DNA from: Symsagittifera roscoffensis
Lineage: Eukaryota > Xenacoelomorpha > Acoela > Convolutidae
Length of the DNA stretch: 64,000 nt
NCBI RefSeq assembly: GCF_963678635.1
Contig: NC_087063.1
Span: 52,903,074 to 52,967,073 of the forward strand
Direction: 5' to 3'
How positions within the stretch are numbered: the first letter of the stretch is position 1; each line of letters opens with the position of its first letter. A program made the translations under genes and the position numbers. Positions 10,600-23,433 of the stretch are shown here, piece by piece. The notes below the pieces were generated by a model. It saw nothing but the letters and a program-made list of their open reading frames with translations. It was not told where the DNA came from and made no database searches.

Positions 10600-13380
10600 A
10601 TGAATCAACCATATCATAAACATTTCAAAATTGCTAATCCACACCCCATTAAAGAATCCCCATCAACCACTAAAGCCCAAGACCAACCAACAACACCGCA
10701 ACACCGACATCGAGCCAAACAAATCAACACCATCATCTACACGTATCTCATTTGTAAAAAAAAAACCTTTATACGTTTGAAGAAAGACACGCATCACTAT
10801 CCGAACAATTAACACCAGCCATTCGCCAAGCACCCCTAAGTGCACCACAATACGAGCCAACATATAACTTTTACCCCTCACTCCAGTAGCACCTTAATAG
10901 AACCAGACATCTAATCTGAAACCAAAATTTAACAACTACAAAAGATAGACAAATTATTCAAAACCGTCAAAATTGACACATTACAGCACCAAGATTTCAT
11001 TTTTGCATACTCTAATCACCAACATCGACACTTTTATATCTTTCTAGTAATAACATACAAAGCACCTCTCCATCACTTCAGACATTTTTTAACAAAATAC
11101 TCCAAATTTTCCATCAGATTATTCAGGTTCAACACCCACTTCTGAACCAATTCGTGAAAATCCCTTTCATCCCCCTACTTCACCACAAAGACTTCCACAT
11201 TGGATGACACAAACACTTTTCAAGGTGAACCAAACTTGGTAAACGATCCATTAGACATTTCATCAGTTACTTCTCGATCATTACCAGAAACTTTATCACC
11301 TCCATCGACACCTTCAGTCACAGGTCAAACACCCTCAACTACTTACCCTACAAGTTTTTCAAGTCAACTAGACGACAGATATCATGAATTACAAGGAACA
11401 AATACACCTTTACGCTTACCCCATCCCCTTTTCGGCCAGCACCTCGATGCAGTCGACTTCATAGTTGGGCATTCAACAGACTAAATTATAGACACGATAT
11501 TCAGAAGGACATACAAAAATATAATATCCAAATCTTTACCCAACATAACTTAACCCTTAAATTCGAAATAACATTAAAATTAAAAGGTTTAGTATATCAT
11601 TCTTTACCACTATGTCGATCGAATATAACAGCTCAATTTTTTCCCACCATTCATCACAACAGAAATTACTTACAAAAACGATAGATATACAAAAATGACA
11701 ATAGGTAATAAAACATTCTGTAATCCTTTTTCAGAGTTATCATACTTATGTATCTTTTAATAGTTTTCCTCATCGGAATCCCTAACCCTCATGCATTTCT
11801 AGATTCCATAACTCATCCAAGCCCTTCCCCCTAACAAGACCACAAGACCTCCTTGTTACACATTATAACTGTAAAGATAATCAACTTAAAGCACTACTCA
11901 AATACGCAATTATTCAAGTAACAAAATGCGAATCTGAACCACAAGACTTTGAAATAACAACTACAGTAGCTATGTTTTACTCAAAAGCCCGAGCTACAAC
12001 TCTGACAGGAAAATAATTTACGGTAAATATATCAGAAAAAAAGTAAATTGTTCGCAAGTTTCAATCAGCAATAAAAATCAACTTAATCACAATTTCTTTT
12101 ATGTGAATTATAATGTTTAAACAGTCATAAATAAAAGCACAAATGGGAAATTTTTAAGTTTTCAAGTCTTTCTAGACTCTGCACACCGAGCACAATTTGA
12201 AAGCCTCCAAGGTCATATACAGCTAGATGATAAACTCCCGCATCACGGCGCACACGGACACTTAACCTATGATTTACACAATAAACACTGAAAAAAACAA
12301 ATTGGAGGCAATAACCCATCAAACTGTAGAGAAGACACCAAAAATTCAGGCAACCAAGAAAAATATTTTTCGATTCCATCCCCCACCTTTGAATTTTAAT
12401 TTTGAAAAAGTTACTTAGCATTTTCATTATGCACTGAAGTTTGGCAAGGTGAATAAATAACAGTATGAAAAGTTTTGTTCTTCGTACCCTGCCTGGTAAC
12501 ATCACGTGCTTAGCCATAGTTACACGTACAACAAGTATAAAAATAGAAAATTTGAAAGGTGCGGGAGGGGAGTCGAAAAAGAGTCGAGAAAAAATTGTAT
12601 TAAAATTGTCTTTAAATGAGTGCTTGTACATATTGTTCGTTTGATGTGAGACTTATGAAACAGAAAAAAAACGCACAATTAACACGAGATTTTAAAAATG
12701 ATACCATATTGTATCGACAAATCCGCTCATCTTGCAAAAATAATCAAGAGTAATTCGATCCCACTAGTTTGGTTTCCTAAAGACACTGTAACTCATTTCA
12801 AGTAGTTAAAGTTTAAATCTCACAAAAAAACAACACTTTATAGAACCCAAACCTCTCATAAAATAAACCGTGACCAAGCAAGATCAAACCCAAGCAATAT
12901 CAAAAAAACAAACATGATATAAAAATAAAACAAACACGTTTTCAAACATACTCTGAAACTGAGGTAGCATGCAAAAATCCCAAACCACTTTTCCGAGCAA
13001 AATATTCAGAAACTCTTGTCAAATAAGAAAAAGGTTTCGACATGAGAACAGGCAAATTAGTCATCGATAGAGCACATCCTTTTCAAAATACAGAAGACAA
13101 AAAATCTTACTTCCCAATAACTTTTACAAAATACAGAAAACGCTGATAGAAAATTTCATTCAGAAAACAAAGATAGTACATGCTTACAAGATTTTAGCTA
13201 ATGAATAAAACCTAATCTGGCGCAATACATTACGATATTTATCTTGATATGAACTCAGATTATACAATAAGAAGAATCTTTTAAGAAAGTTCACTCTCCG
13301 GATTAGAAACACTCCATCACTTATGTGAAATAGAACGAACACAAACACTAAAACACCAACAGTACTTTAAATACCTTACG
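10600..13380 (+). pseudogene. gypsy copy B: envelope-like gene with insertion
   Basis: Same gene as 6030-7862, but it continues further. It has the Pro/Ser/Thr-rich part (11200-11400), FGQHLDAVDFIVGHSTD (about 11432) and the cysteine domain (about 11860-11950). After an insertion (12370-12650) come a stretch with DTILYRQIRSS (about 12700) and a segment LSGLETLHHLCEIERTQTLK at about 13295-13360, which is typical before the transmembrane subunit of metazoan envelope-like proteins. At about 13380 it changes abruptly into gag of copy C. Stops occur throughout. Confidence 0.5.
12370..12650. other. Insertion of about 280 bp in envelope-like region
   Basis: Copies D and E run straight from tttttcgactgcaa to the stretch ending gtacaattaacacg, whereas copy B has about 280 extra bases between the equivalent points. 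The insert has a short GC-richer segment (gcgggaggggagtcg, about 12562) and no frame. I see no clear terminal repeat or target duplication, so its type is unknown. Confidence 0.55.
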
Positions 13381-13384
13381 CAGT

Positions 13385-14600
13385 TAGGCAAAACTTCGCA
13401 CTTACGCAAAATTGCTATAGAAAAAGAGAGCCTCACATCCATCATAAATCCGAGAAAAAGATATAGATTTTCGAAAATTAGTAGATAAACTTGAACAAGA
13501 CGAAATCACAATAAAACTAGAAGAAACAGGAAAATTGAAACAACAATGGGTTATCAACGTTCAAACAAGATCACATATTAGTATTATCCAATATTCTGAT
13601 AATGAACCAGCAGAACAAATTACTCAAATCAAAACATCTATGAAAAGAATCCAAATTTCAAAGGCAAACCTTTATTCAAAAAAGGTGTAACTTAAGTCGC
13701 AGATATGGACATATTATTGCTGAATGCAGACAAAAACAACCAGACAATTTAAACAGATCACCAAAACCTAGCCAACCGAGCAATTCTTTTTATCAACACA
13801 TGAAAAATCAACAAAAATTACCAAAGAAAAACGTTCAAAGTAACAATAGCTCAAAAAACTACTCCCAAAAAGCTATTGCAGTCCCCCTAATCAAGTAATT
13901 TTTGCGGAAGATCACCAGATCGACGAAGATCACTAAACTATTCACAAAATAGAAAAGGCAAATCAAACACTCAAAACAATCATTATTGAAACAATAACTC
14001 TACACCAAGTTCAAATAGAAATAGTTACTCAAACTATAACAGAAACCGTTAGTAATCAAACTCCCGGAAAAGATACTAATCCAATGACCATTCAAAAAAT
14101 TCGTTCTTTAATCGAAATTGAAATTATTCAAATAATCGACATAGAAATCACTCAAATAGATGATCCCGAAGCTATTCTAACAATAGACCATACAACAATT
14201 ATTATAACAATATATCCCGTGATAATTCCAGGAATAGAAATAACATTTATCAAAACAAATCAAGAAATCAATCTCAGTCACCATATCAAAACAATTCTCA
14301 ATATTCAAACAGGCAAAATCAAAACTACAGAAGTAGTACACGGTAACATCAAAGACAACTAGAAGTATTATCTACAGATGAAACAATTTCAGACCCTCGA
14401 GGTATCGATCGACAATAGGGAAACTTCAGAAATACAATCGGACCACATAGACGGTGATAGCATAGATGACGAAAGTGACACAGAAATTACATTTATTATT
14501 AAGATGCTCAAAATAGAACATGAATATGTAACACCAGTTGAATCGAAATATTACCAAAATGAATTATCAGTTCCAATCCTCGAGAACTAGATAACAATCT
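13385..14600 (+). pseudogene. gypsy copy C: gag with zinc knuckle
   Basis: Best gag of the array. Readable parts, in order: DFRKLVDKLEQDEITIKLEE (about 13475), a QTRSHISIIQYSDNE stretch, then a zinc-knuckle remnant reading RRYGHIIAECRQKQ at about 13690-13735 (Cys-x2-Cys-x4-His-x4-Cys with the first Cys pair damaged). The Arg/Asn/Ser-rich region (14084-14340) follows, then an acidic tail (14378-14590). Nucleocapsid-type zinc knuckles bind element RNA. The Ile-rich open frame at 14084-14362 is out of register with the Arg/Ser-rich reading and is probably not the real one. Multiple frameshifts. Confidence 0.65.
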
Positions 14601-14641
14601 AGAAACTATTCACTCCACATATAATTGAAACTAGTTCAAAT

Positions 14642-15110
14642 ATGAACATAATATATCAAAATACAACAAATAAAACATTTCTACCAAAAGAAAAAATTTG
14701 GACAAAATCACTTCTTTTAGAAAGCCCGAAAAACAAAAACTTTTATCCACCAGACCTTAAACCAGATTTTTTAACTGATTTTGGCGCAGAATCGAAGATT
14801 ATTAACATCCCTCCATACAAAAGTTTCCCCTTCAAAAACCTCTAGTAAACTAGCCACTGCACAAGGCACAAGTTTAACAAAATATGAAAAAACTCAAATG
14901 TCCTTATCCCAGCTCGAGCGATGGAGCAAAACAACCTTTTACATAAACCCTTCAATCTAATATTTCATATAACAGACATGAAACAATATAGTTGAAATAC
15001 CAATTATAACTAAGTAAGCCTCGACTATAAAGATCTCAAACAGTAAATTACAAATCAAAGACAAATATACAAAACTAAGTAATACATCCTTAACCTTTTT
15101 CCAAAGATAA
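14642..15110 (+). pseudogene. gypsy copy C: protease remnant
   Basis: The frame 14642-14845 ends with FLTDFGAESKIINIPPYK. The Asp-Phe-Gly-Ala-Glu-Ser stretch corresponds to the Asp-Thr-Gly-Ala active-site loop of retropepsins, so the catalytic Asp is kept but the Thr is replaced. Downstream fragments (about 14850-15000) match the copy A protease frame at 1180-1330. Truncated by stops. Confidence 0.55.
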
Positions 15111-15188
15111 AAAAACAACACCTGTTTCTTTTCAAAAATTAACCTAGATATAATCAACAAAAAAACATCTGAAACCCCTAATATGCTA

Positions 15189-15990
15189 TAAATATGAGTT
15201 TTCTTTCAATCAATTACATCAGTATAACACTGATCAATTAAACAAAAACTATTTGTGTCTGACCTTGATTTCAAACCAAATCATATTTTCTTTAAATTTA
15301 TGATTTCATCTATTAAATACGCTAAAGATACAAACACATCTTTTCAATTAGAGATAAAAGCACTAGATGTGTAAAATAATTCACCACAAAAACTACATTT
15401 CAGTTAGGACTTTTAGGAGATTGCAAAAAATTGCAAAATTTCACTCTACGCTAGAAAAAGTATTCAGAGTGATTAATATTTGAAAACTACTAGAAATTTG
15501 TCAACCAAAAATTTGTAATGAAAAGTTATTCAAAAATCATAATACTATTGATTCAAAAAGAAACCTGGATTATTACACAAAAAACCCTATTTTAATTCAA
15601 CATTCAAAATCTCAAAACAAACAAAAGAATAACAACAATATTAGACGATGTTCAGCTTTCAACATTCCCAAAAAAATCAGCAAGATTTTGAACAATTAGC
15701 AGAATTATTATTATTTGTTCCATGGTTTTTATCAAATTAAAACTTGATGTTGGAAAAACACATTCAGCACTACATCTTCCACTGAAACCCGACACAGTTT
15801 TCAAAAAAAAACGCGCAAGTAAAGTACCAATATATTTACAAGACAAAGTAAATGGGCTCTTAGATATTCTCGAACAGTATAAAATTATCTCACCGGTAAA
15901 CAAAGAGCAACAAACTGAGCCATTCAAGATCAGACACACATAGTTTTTGTGTAATTGATCAGTGTTATATTGATGTAAATGATTGAAAGA
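15189..15990. repeat. Inverted repeat arms flanking RT N-terminal piece
   Basis: The left arm about 15189-15270 and the right arm about 15911-15990 are reverse complements with moderate divergence. They correspond to the two arms of the compact palindrome at 1516-1691. The 640 bp between them hold RT sequence. Confidence 0.75.
15640..15925 (+). pseudogene. gypsy copy C: RT N-terminal (fingers) fragment
   Basis: The frame 15722-15943 encodes LKLDVGKTHSALHLPLKP, then LQDKVNGLLDILEQYKIISP. This fits the start of gypsy RT, where a His-x-Leu-Pro-Leu strand precedes an helix and the Leu-Leu...Ile-Ile-Ser-Pro entry into the fingers. The frame then runs straight into the inverted arm, so its last residues are not RT. 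The catalytic Asp and Tyr-x-Asp-Asp regions are absent from this copy. Confidence 0.65.
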
Positions 15991-16170
15991 AAACTTGTTT
16001 TGAGTATTTGATTTGCTTTATCTATTTTGTGAATAGTTTAGTGAACTTCGTCGATCTGGTGATCTTCCGCAAAAATTATACAATTAGAGGGCTGCAATAG
16101 TTTTTTTGGAGTAGTTTTTTTGAGCTATTGTTACTTTGAACATTTTTATTTTGTAAGTCACAAACAAAAC
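15990..16170 (-). pseudogene. Inverted gag fragment inside RT (copy C)
   Basis: The reverse complement matches forward gag at about 13840-14000, as in copy A at 1694-1966. It replaces the RT palm core. Confidence 0.7.
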
Positions 16171-17160
16171 AATAAATGATTGAAGTTTTAGACAAACACC
16201 TTTAAATCTTGTCAAAAGAAAACGTGAAAGCAGCCCCAGATGAACCACATTTTTCCTCACTTGTGTTAAGTTCCATGAACATACTTTTGAAGACACCACA
16301 GTTCACCTTTAAAATCGCAAAAAGATGCAATATTAAAGCTCCACCCACCATCAGATCAAAAGAAAATCCAAGAAGTTTTTTTTTGAATACTAATTTTTTC
16401 AGGTAAAAACGAATACAAAATGCAACTATATCTCTGACCATTTCACAAAATTCTCCGACAAAAAAATCAATTTGAATGGGCATTAGAACAACAAAAACGC
16501 TTCGATGAAAAAAAAATTTCTGACAGAACTAAACTCAAACACAAACCTAGATCCAAACAAACCACTTTACGCTATGTGCAATGCTTGTAAAAGCTGCCTC
16601 TGATGCTAAACATATAATGATTTTTAGTGAATTTTCTCTTAAAACTTGATTGCCAAAACAACCACTATGAAGTAGAGTTTTTAGGAAAAAGTATAATTAA
16701 ACCAACACTATAATCATCATGGATAAAAAATACACAATAAAAGAAATATCTACAGAAAGCACAACGAAACAGCTCATTCCCTCTAATAGAAAAGGAAAAC
16801 CTAACGGAAACCATACATTTGCGGGACCCCCCCAAATTCAAACTAAAAATATATTTTAATAAGATGATTAATTTATCCATTGACCCATTGGATAATTTAC
16901 CTCTCTCAAAAAATCAAATTCAAATTATTTTTCTGCCAAACACAAGCGATGACACTTCATTTTTTACACAAATAACAAAACCTTGACCCTGTCATCCACA
17001 ACTTGAATCTTGGCCCAAGTATAAAACAAAACGTTTAAAAGCCGATATCACAGTTCTAGGAAAGAGAACCTGTCTTGGATATTTCCGTAAGATTAATAGT
17101 ACAACCATAAACGACAATACTGACCTCTTAGAATATCACTCTTGAATTAAAAGTACCCTG
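16171..17160 (+). pseudogene. gypsy copy C: RT thumb, RNase H stub, connection
   Basis: Resumes with the thumb segment (ENVKAAPDEPHFSSLVLSS at about 16222). It then shows the FEWALEQ-like motif (about 16470) and a clipped RNase H start reading YAMCNA (about 16571), where the catalytic Asp is Asn. About 430 bp of RNase H present in copy A are missing at about 16590. The connection region continues to about 17040. Many stops. Confidence 0.6.
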
Positions 17161-17169
17161 TCTCCCACT

Positions 17170-18240
17170 ATGCTTAACTTTAATTACAATTCACATTTCA
17201 CAATCCTTGTATACAAAAAAACATGCATGATCAGAAAGAAAAACAATATCAAATTTCACTCAAAATTTTTATTTGCAAATGCACCAGTTTGGACAAAGAA
17301 ACTCTGCAATGACTGCAAAACAAATCATTTAAACAAAAATTTTCCACATCAAAAGCAAATAGCGGAAAAACAAGTCTTTAAAGGAAAAGTTTTTATTTTA
17401 ATCACGGAATCTCGTTTGATATCAAAGGCCCTATATCATCATCCTCAGAAGAAAAATCAAATATAATGGTAAAACTAGATGGATTTACACACTATATAGC
17501 ACTCAACTCTGTACCTCACTGCGACGCTTCTTATGCTGATACAATACTTTACGAACACTGGGTAGCAAAATTAAAATACCTGGAGTCCTTTTCACAGACA
17601 ATGGAACAGAATTCATTAATAACGAAATTATTACACTTTGTCACCTCTATAATATCAAACAAAAACCTAGAACATCTCATGACCCATGGACAAATGGACT
17701 AGTTGAATGTAAGTACCGTTCACTATAAGAATACCTCCGATGTATGATAAACGGGGACGATGAAAAATTACCGAATGGTCAGCAGACCGTTTTAATAAAC
17801 GGAGACTAAAAAAAATCACCGAATGGTCAGAGACGATAATAAAACACCGAAAAATCAAATCACAACAAAACTTGGACTATAACCATATGAAATGGTTTTT
17901 AATCAAAAAACACGTAGTAAAACGATATTGCTCACAGCAAAGTCCTCAAAAAACGCACAAGGTTTCTGTCAAGCCAAAAAAGACTCAATTTGTTATACTC
18001 TACCACAGATGTTACATATGAACTTACAAATCTCAAAAAAAGAAACAGTTTTTTATTAAAATTTTTTTTACCATACTATCCGAAAGAATATCATAAATGT
18101 GCTCCTTCAAAGGATTACAAATCGGTGAAAAAACCATAGTAAATAACGTACAACAGAAAAACAACAAACACCTATCATCTACCACAATCATCAAATAGTT
18201 CAAAAAGACATATCAGAAAAGCCTCAAAAACAAATAGCTC
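17170..18240 (+). pseudogene. gypsy copy C: integrase and C-terminal region
   Basis: The frame 17170-17466 encodes the zinc-binding head with Cys-x2-Cys (KKLCNDCKTNHLNKNFPHQK). The frame 17466-17702 covers the core between the first Asp and the Asn-Gly box. A frameshift lies at the junction after the Asp-x-Lys-Gly-Pro strand. Compared with A and B, about 250 bp are missing in the C-terminal region, where ctctaccaca joins gatgttacatatgaac at about 18000. Dead. Confidence 0.75.
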
Positions 18241-19085
18241 AAAAAAAATTAATTGTAAGCTACAAAAAAAACCCCATACCGAAATCAAAAAAACACCACA
18301 GCAACGCCAAACAACTCGCTTTTGAAATCAAACGAGAAAAGGTTTCAAAAACTTTATTCCAGAATCTAAAATATTGAAGAAAATTGAGTTTCAGAAACCC
18401 TATGATTAATTAGACAACCTTAATATCATTTTTGGTTTAAAAAAATTGAAGTTATTTCTAATCACAAACATTCATTTTCTCTCTAAAAATAACTAGTTCA
18501 AAATTAGCCAATGAAAATGGTTTAATTTCATCTGATTTCCCTCTAAACACCACTATTATTAAGCGATACATCTCCAACTTGAATAAGATCTAACCTAAAA
18601 CTCAAAGACCTCCAGGTCGAAAAAAAGCAGTATCCCTCTATTTGACAACTTAAACAAAATTTCATTTAAAATTCCCCACCCTCTTCTTGCAATCAACACA
18701 AAAATTAACATTAATATCTCAAACTATGCCCCGCATTCTTCTGAAAGCAAATTTTTAAATCAGCCTAAAATTGAAAGTCATCGTCAGTTAAGCAATAAAC
18801 TCAAAAATCAGCAATATTGTCTCAATTTATACCACGCATTCCTCAAAAAAATATTTTAGATTAGCCTAAAATTGAAATTCGCCATCAACACTAAAGCCGT
18901 TCTACCTCCCAATTCAGCCCAATCATCCCACAATCAAAAATAAGATTTAGAAAGTTGACAACTAAAAACCCATGCTTCTTTTCACCATAAAATCTCCAAA
19001 CCCAACCCTGTTGTCAAAATCAATAAAAATTTCGACCAGACTTCGCTTCAACTCCGAAAAATAAAAAAATCGACCAAACCAATAA
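18240..19085 (+). other. pol-env spacer of gypsy copy C
   Basis: AT-rich, matches the other spacers, no gene. It ends in the palindrome at 19086 instead of continuing to the envelope-like region. Confidence 0.55.
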
Positions 19086-19360
19086 CTTTTCAACTGCCTC
19101 TTTCAAACTCAGTTCATTAATTAAAATTTTTCTTTTCAATTTTCTCTCAATTTTTTTTACCCTTTTTCAACTTCACATTTTTCTCAGAACCGATGTTTTA
19201 GAACTAACTAAAGTATCAAATTTTCTTTGATACTTTAGTTAGTTCTAAAACATCGGTTTTGAGAAAAATGCGAAGTTGAAAAAGGGTCAAAAAAATTGAG
19301 AGAAAGTTGAAAAGAAAAATTTTAATTAATGAACTGAGTTTGAAAGAGGCAGTTGAAAAG
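19086..19360. repeat. Palindrome: 135-bp arms, 5-bp loop
   Basis: Arm 19086-19220 and arm 19226-19360 are reverse complements with about five mismatches; the loop is ttttc. The left arm is normal spacer sequence (compare about 21280-21410 in copy D). The right arm is its inverted copy and is fused directly to copy D integrase sequence at 19361. It could extrude as a cruciform. It may also be a replication fold-back or an assembly artefact. Confidence 0.9.
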
Positions 19361-20460
19361 TTTAATTGCATTTCACATTTCACAATCCTTGTATACAAAA
19401 AAAACATGCATGATCAGAAAGAAAAACATTATCAAATTTCACTCAAAATTTATATTTGCAAATGCACCAATTTGGCCAAAGAAACTCTGCAATGACTGCA
19501 AAACAAATCATTTAAACAAAAATTTTCCACATCAAAAGCAATTAGCGGAAAAACAAGGTTTTAAAGGAAAAGCTTTTATTTCAATCACGGAATCTCGTTT
19601 GATATCAAAGGCCCTATATCACCATCTTCAGAAGAAAAATCAAATATAATGGTAAAACTAGATGGATTTACACACTATATAGCACTCAACTCTGTACCTC
19701 ACTGCGACGCTTCTTATGCTGATACAATACTTTAGGAACACTGGATAGCAAAATTAAAATACCTGGAGTCCTTTTCACAGAAAATGGGACAGAATTCATT
19801 AATAACGAAATTATTACACTTCGTCACCTCTATAATATCAAACAAAAACCTAGAACATCTCATGACCCATGGACAAATGGACTAGTTGAAGGTAAGTACC
19901 GTTCACTATAAGAAAACCTCCGATGTATGATAAACGGGGACGATGAAAAATTACCGAATGGTTAGCAGACCGTTTTAATAATTGGAGACTAAAAAAAATC
20001 ATCGAATGGTCAGAGACGATAATAAAACACCAAAAAATCAAATCACAACAAAACTTGGACTATAACCATATGAAATGGTTTTTAATCAAAAAACACGTAG
20101 TAAAACGATATTGCTCACAGCAAATTCCTCAAAAAACGCACAAGGTTTCTGTCAAGCCAAAAAAGACTCAATTTGTTATACTCTACCACAGATGTCACAT
20201 ATGAACTTACAAATCTCAAAAAAAAGGAAACAGTTTTTTATTAAAATTTTTTTTACCATACTATCCGAAAGAATATCATAAATGTGCTCCTTCAAAGGAC
20301 TACAAATCGGTGAAAAAACCATAGTAAATAACGTACAACAGAAAAACAACAAACACCTATCATCTACCACAATCATCAAATAGTTCAAAAAGACATATCA
20401 GAAAAGCCTCAAAAACAAATAGCTCAAAAAAAATTAATTGTAAGCTACAAAAAAAACCCA
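19361..20460 (+). pseudogene. gypsy copy D: integrase and C-terminal region
   Basis: Very close to copy C 17173-18260, including the shared deletion in the C-terminal part, so C and D are a local duplication. The zinc-binding head Cys-x2-Cys (about 19487), Asp-x-Lys-Gly-Pro strand (about 19600) and Asp-Glu region remnants are present in different frames. An extra stop occurs in the core at about 19733 (tag), where copy C reads through. Confidence 0.75.
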
Positions 20461-21400
20461 TACCGAAATCAAAAAAACACCACAACAACGCCAAACAACT
20501 CGCTTTTGAAATCAAACGAGAAAAGGTTTCAAAAACTTTTTTCCAGAATCAAAAATATTGAAGAAAATTGAGTTTCAGAAACCCTATGATTAATTAGACA
20601 ACCTTAATATCATTTTTGGTTTAAAACAATTGAAGTTATTTCTAATCACAAACATTCATTTTCTCTCTAAAAATAACTAGTTCAAAATTAGCCAATGAAA
20701 ATGGTTTAATTTCATCTGATTTCCCTCTAAACACCACTATTATTAAGCAATACATCTCCAACTTGAATAAGATCTAACCTAAAACTCAAAGACCTCCAGG
20801 TCGAAAATAAGCAGTATCCTTCTATTTGACAACTTAAACAAAATTTCATTTAAAATTCGCCACCCTCTTCTTGCAATCAACACAAAAATTAACATTAATA
20901 TCTCAAACTATGCCCCGCATTCTTCTGAAAGCAAATTTTTAAATCAGCCTAAAATTGAAAGTCATCGTGAGTTAAGCAATAAACTCAAAAATCAGCAATA
21001 TTGTCTCAATTTATACCATGCATTCCTCCAAAAAATATTTTAAATTAGCCTAAAATTGAAATTCGCCATCAACACTAAAGCCGTTCAACCCCCAATTCAG
21101 TCCAATCATCCCACAATCAAAAATAAGATTTAGAAAGTTGACAACTAAAAACCCATGCGTCCTTTCACCATAAAATCTCCAAACCCAACCCTGTTGTCAA
21201 AATCATTAAAAATTTCGACCAGACTTCGCTTCAACTCCGAAAAATAAAAAAATCGACAGAACCAATAACTTTTCAACTGCCTCTTTCAAACTCAGTTCAT
21301 TAATTAAAATTTTTCTTTTCAATTTTCTCTCAATTTTTTTGACCCTTTTTCAACTTCACATTTTTCTCAGAACCGATGTTTTAGAATTAACCAAAGTATC
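20460..21400 (+). other. pol-env spacer of gypsy copy D
   Basis: Same spacer as in copies A-C, shortened: it joins the envelope-like region at about 21410 (aagtatcaaattttcacatc) without the roughly 1.1 kb present in A (about 5700-6620). No gene seen. Confidence 0.55.
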
Positions 21401-21404
21401 AAAT

Positions 21405-22671
21405 TTTCACATCAAGGATGACACAAATACTTTTCAAGGTGAACCAAACTTGGTAAACGATCCCATAGACATTTCATCAGTTACTTCGCGATCATTACCA
21501 GAAACTTTATCACCTCCATCGACACCTTCAGTCACAGGTCAAACACCCTCAACTACTTACCCTACAAGTTTTTCAAGTCAACTAGACGACAGATATCATG
21601 AATTACAAGGTACAAATCACGTTTACGCTTACCCCATCCCCTTTTCGGCCAGCACCTCGATGCAGTCGACTTCATAGTTGGGCATTCAACAGACTACAGT
21701 ATAGACACCATATTCAGAAGGACATACAAATACATAATCTCCAAATCTTTACTCAACATAACTTAACCCTTAAAATCGAAATAACAGTAAAAATAAATGT
21801 TTTAGTATATCATTCATTACCACTATCGCGAACGAATATAACAGCTCAATCTTTGTCCCCACCATTCATCACAACAGACTTTACCTAAAAAAACGATAGA
21901 TATACAAAAAAGACAATAGGTTATATAAAATTCTATAATACCTTTTCAGAGTTATCATACACATGTTTTTTAAACAGTTTTTCTCATCAAAAAAATTCAC
22001 CCTCTTAGACTTCTATATTCCATAACCCATGCAAACCTTTCCGCTCTAACAGGACCACAAGACCTCCTTGTTACACTTTATGATTGTAAAGATATTCACC
22101 AAAATGACTACACAAATACGCAATTATTCAAGTAACACAATGAAAATCTGAACCACAAGGCATTGACTTAACAACTATAGTAGCTACACTTTACTCAAAC
22201 GCCCGTGCTACATCTCTGACAGGATAATAATTTACGGCAAAAATATCAGAAAAAAAAGTAAATTGATCGCAAGTTTCAAACAGCAATAAAAATAAACTTA
22301 ATCACAATTTCTTTTATGTGAATTACAATGTTTAAACAGTCATAAATAAAAGTACAAATTAGAAATTATTAAATTTACAAGTCTTTTTAGACTCTGCACA
22401 CCAAGCACAATTTATAAGCAGCCAAGGTCATATACAGCTAGATGATAAACTCCCGCATCACGGCGCACACGGACGCTTAACCTATGATTTACACGATAAA
22501 AACTGAAAACAACACATTGGAGACAATAACTCATCAAATTGTAGAGCAGGCACCAAAATTCAGGCAACCAGGAAATAACGTTTTTCGACTGCAAACAATC
22601 AACTAGAAAATGTACAATTAACACGAAATTTAAAAAATTATACCATATTGTATCGACGACTTGTAAATTTT
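21405..22671 (+). pseudogene. gypsy copy D: envelope-like gene, partial
   Basis: Starts inside the Pro/Ser/Thr-rich segment (frame 21339-21677 with TPSVTGQTPSTTYPTSFSSQ) and continues through the FIVGHSTDY stretch. The cysteine domain (about 22075-22200) and the stretch before DTILYRQ follow. The last 760 bp are duplicated downstream as the start of copy E. No full frame. Confidence 0.5.
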
Positions 22672-23433
22672 AGACAATAGGTAATATAACATTCTATAAT
22701 CCCGTTTCAGAGTTATCGTACCCATGTTTTTTTAAATAGTTTTTCTCATCAAAAAATTTCACCCTCTTGTACTTCTAGATTCCATAACCCATTCAAATCC
22801 TTCCTCTCTAACCGGACCACAAGACCTCCTTGTTACACATTATGATTGTAAAGATAATCAACAAAAAGCACTACACAAATACGCAATTATTCAAGTAACA
22901 CAATGCGAATCTGAACCACAAGGCATTGAATTAACAACTATAGTAACTACACTTTACTCAAAAGCCCGAGCTACAACTCTGAGAGGAAAATAATTTAGGG
23001 CAAATATATCAGAAAAAAAGTAAATTGTTCGCAAGTTTCAATCAGCCATAAAAATAAACTTAATCAAAATTTCTTTTATGTGAATTGTAATGTTTAAACA
23101 GTCACAAATAAAAGCACAAAATAGAAATTATTAAATTTACAAGTCTTTTTAGACTCTGCACACCAAGCACAATTCGTAAGCCGCCAAGGTCAAATACAGA
23201 TAGATGATAAACTCCCGCATCACGGCGCTTAGGACGCTTAACCTATGATTTACACGATAAAAACTGAAAACAACACATTGGAGACAATAACTCATCAAAT
23301 TGTAGAGTAGGCACCAAAATTCAGGCAATCAAGAAATAACATTTTTTGACTGCAAACAATCAACTAGAAAACGTACAATTAACACGAGATTTAAAAAATG
23401 ATACCATATTGTATCGACGAATACGCTCACATT
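21911..23433 (+). repeat. Tandem duplication of about 762 bp in env-like gene
   Basis: The stretch starting agacaatagg at 21911 recurs at 22672. The block gatgataaactcccgcatca at 22441 recurs at 23203, an offset of 762. Differences are scattered (several percent), so the event is not recent. Confidence 0.8.

Noticed and set aside
14084-14362. Ile/Thr-rich 92-residue open frame
   Set aside because: It is the wrong register of the Arg/Asn/Ser-rich gag C-terminus; the alternative frame matches gag logic and joins the zinc knuckle and acidic tail.
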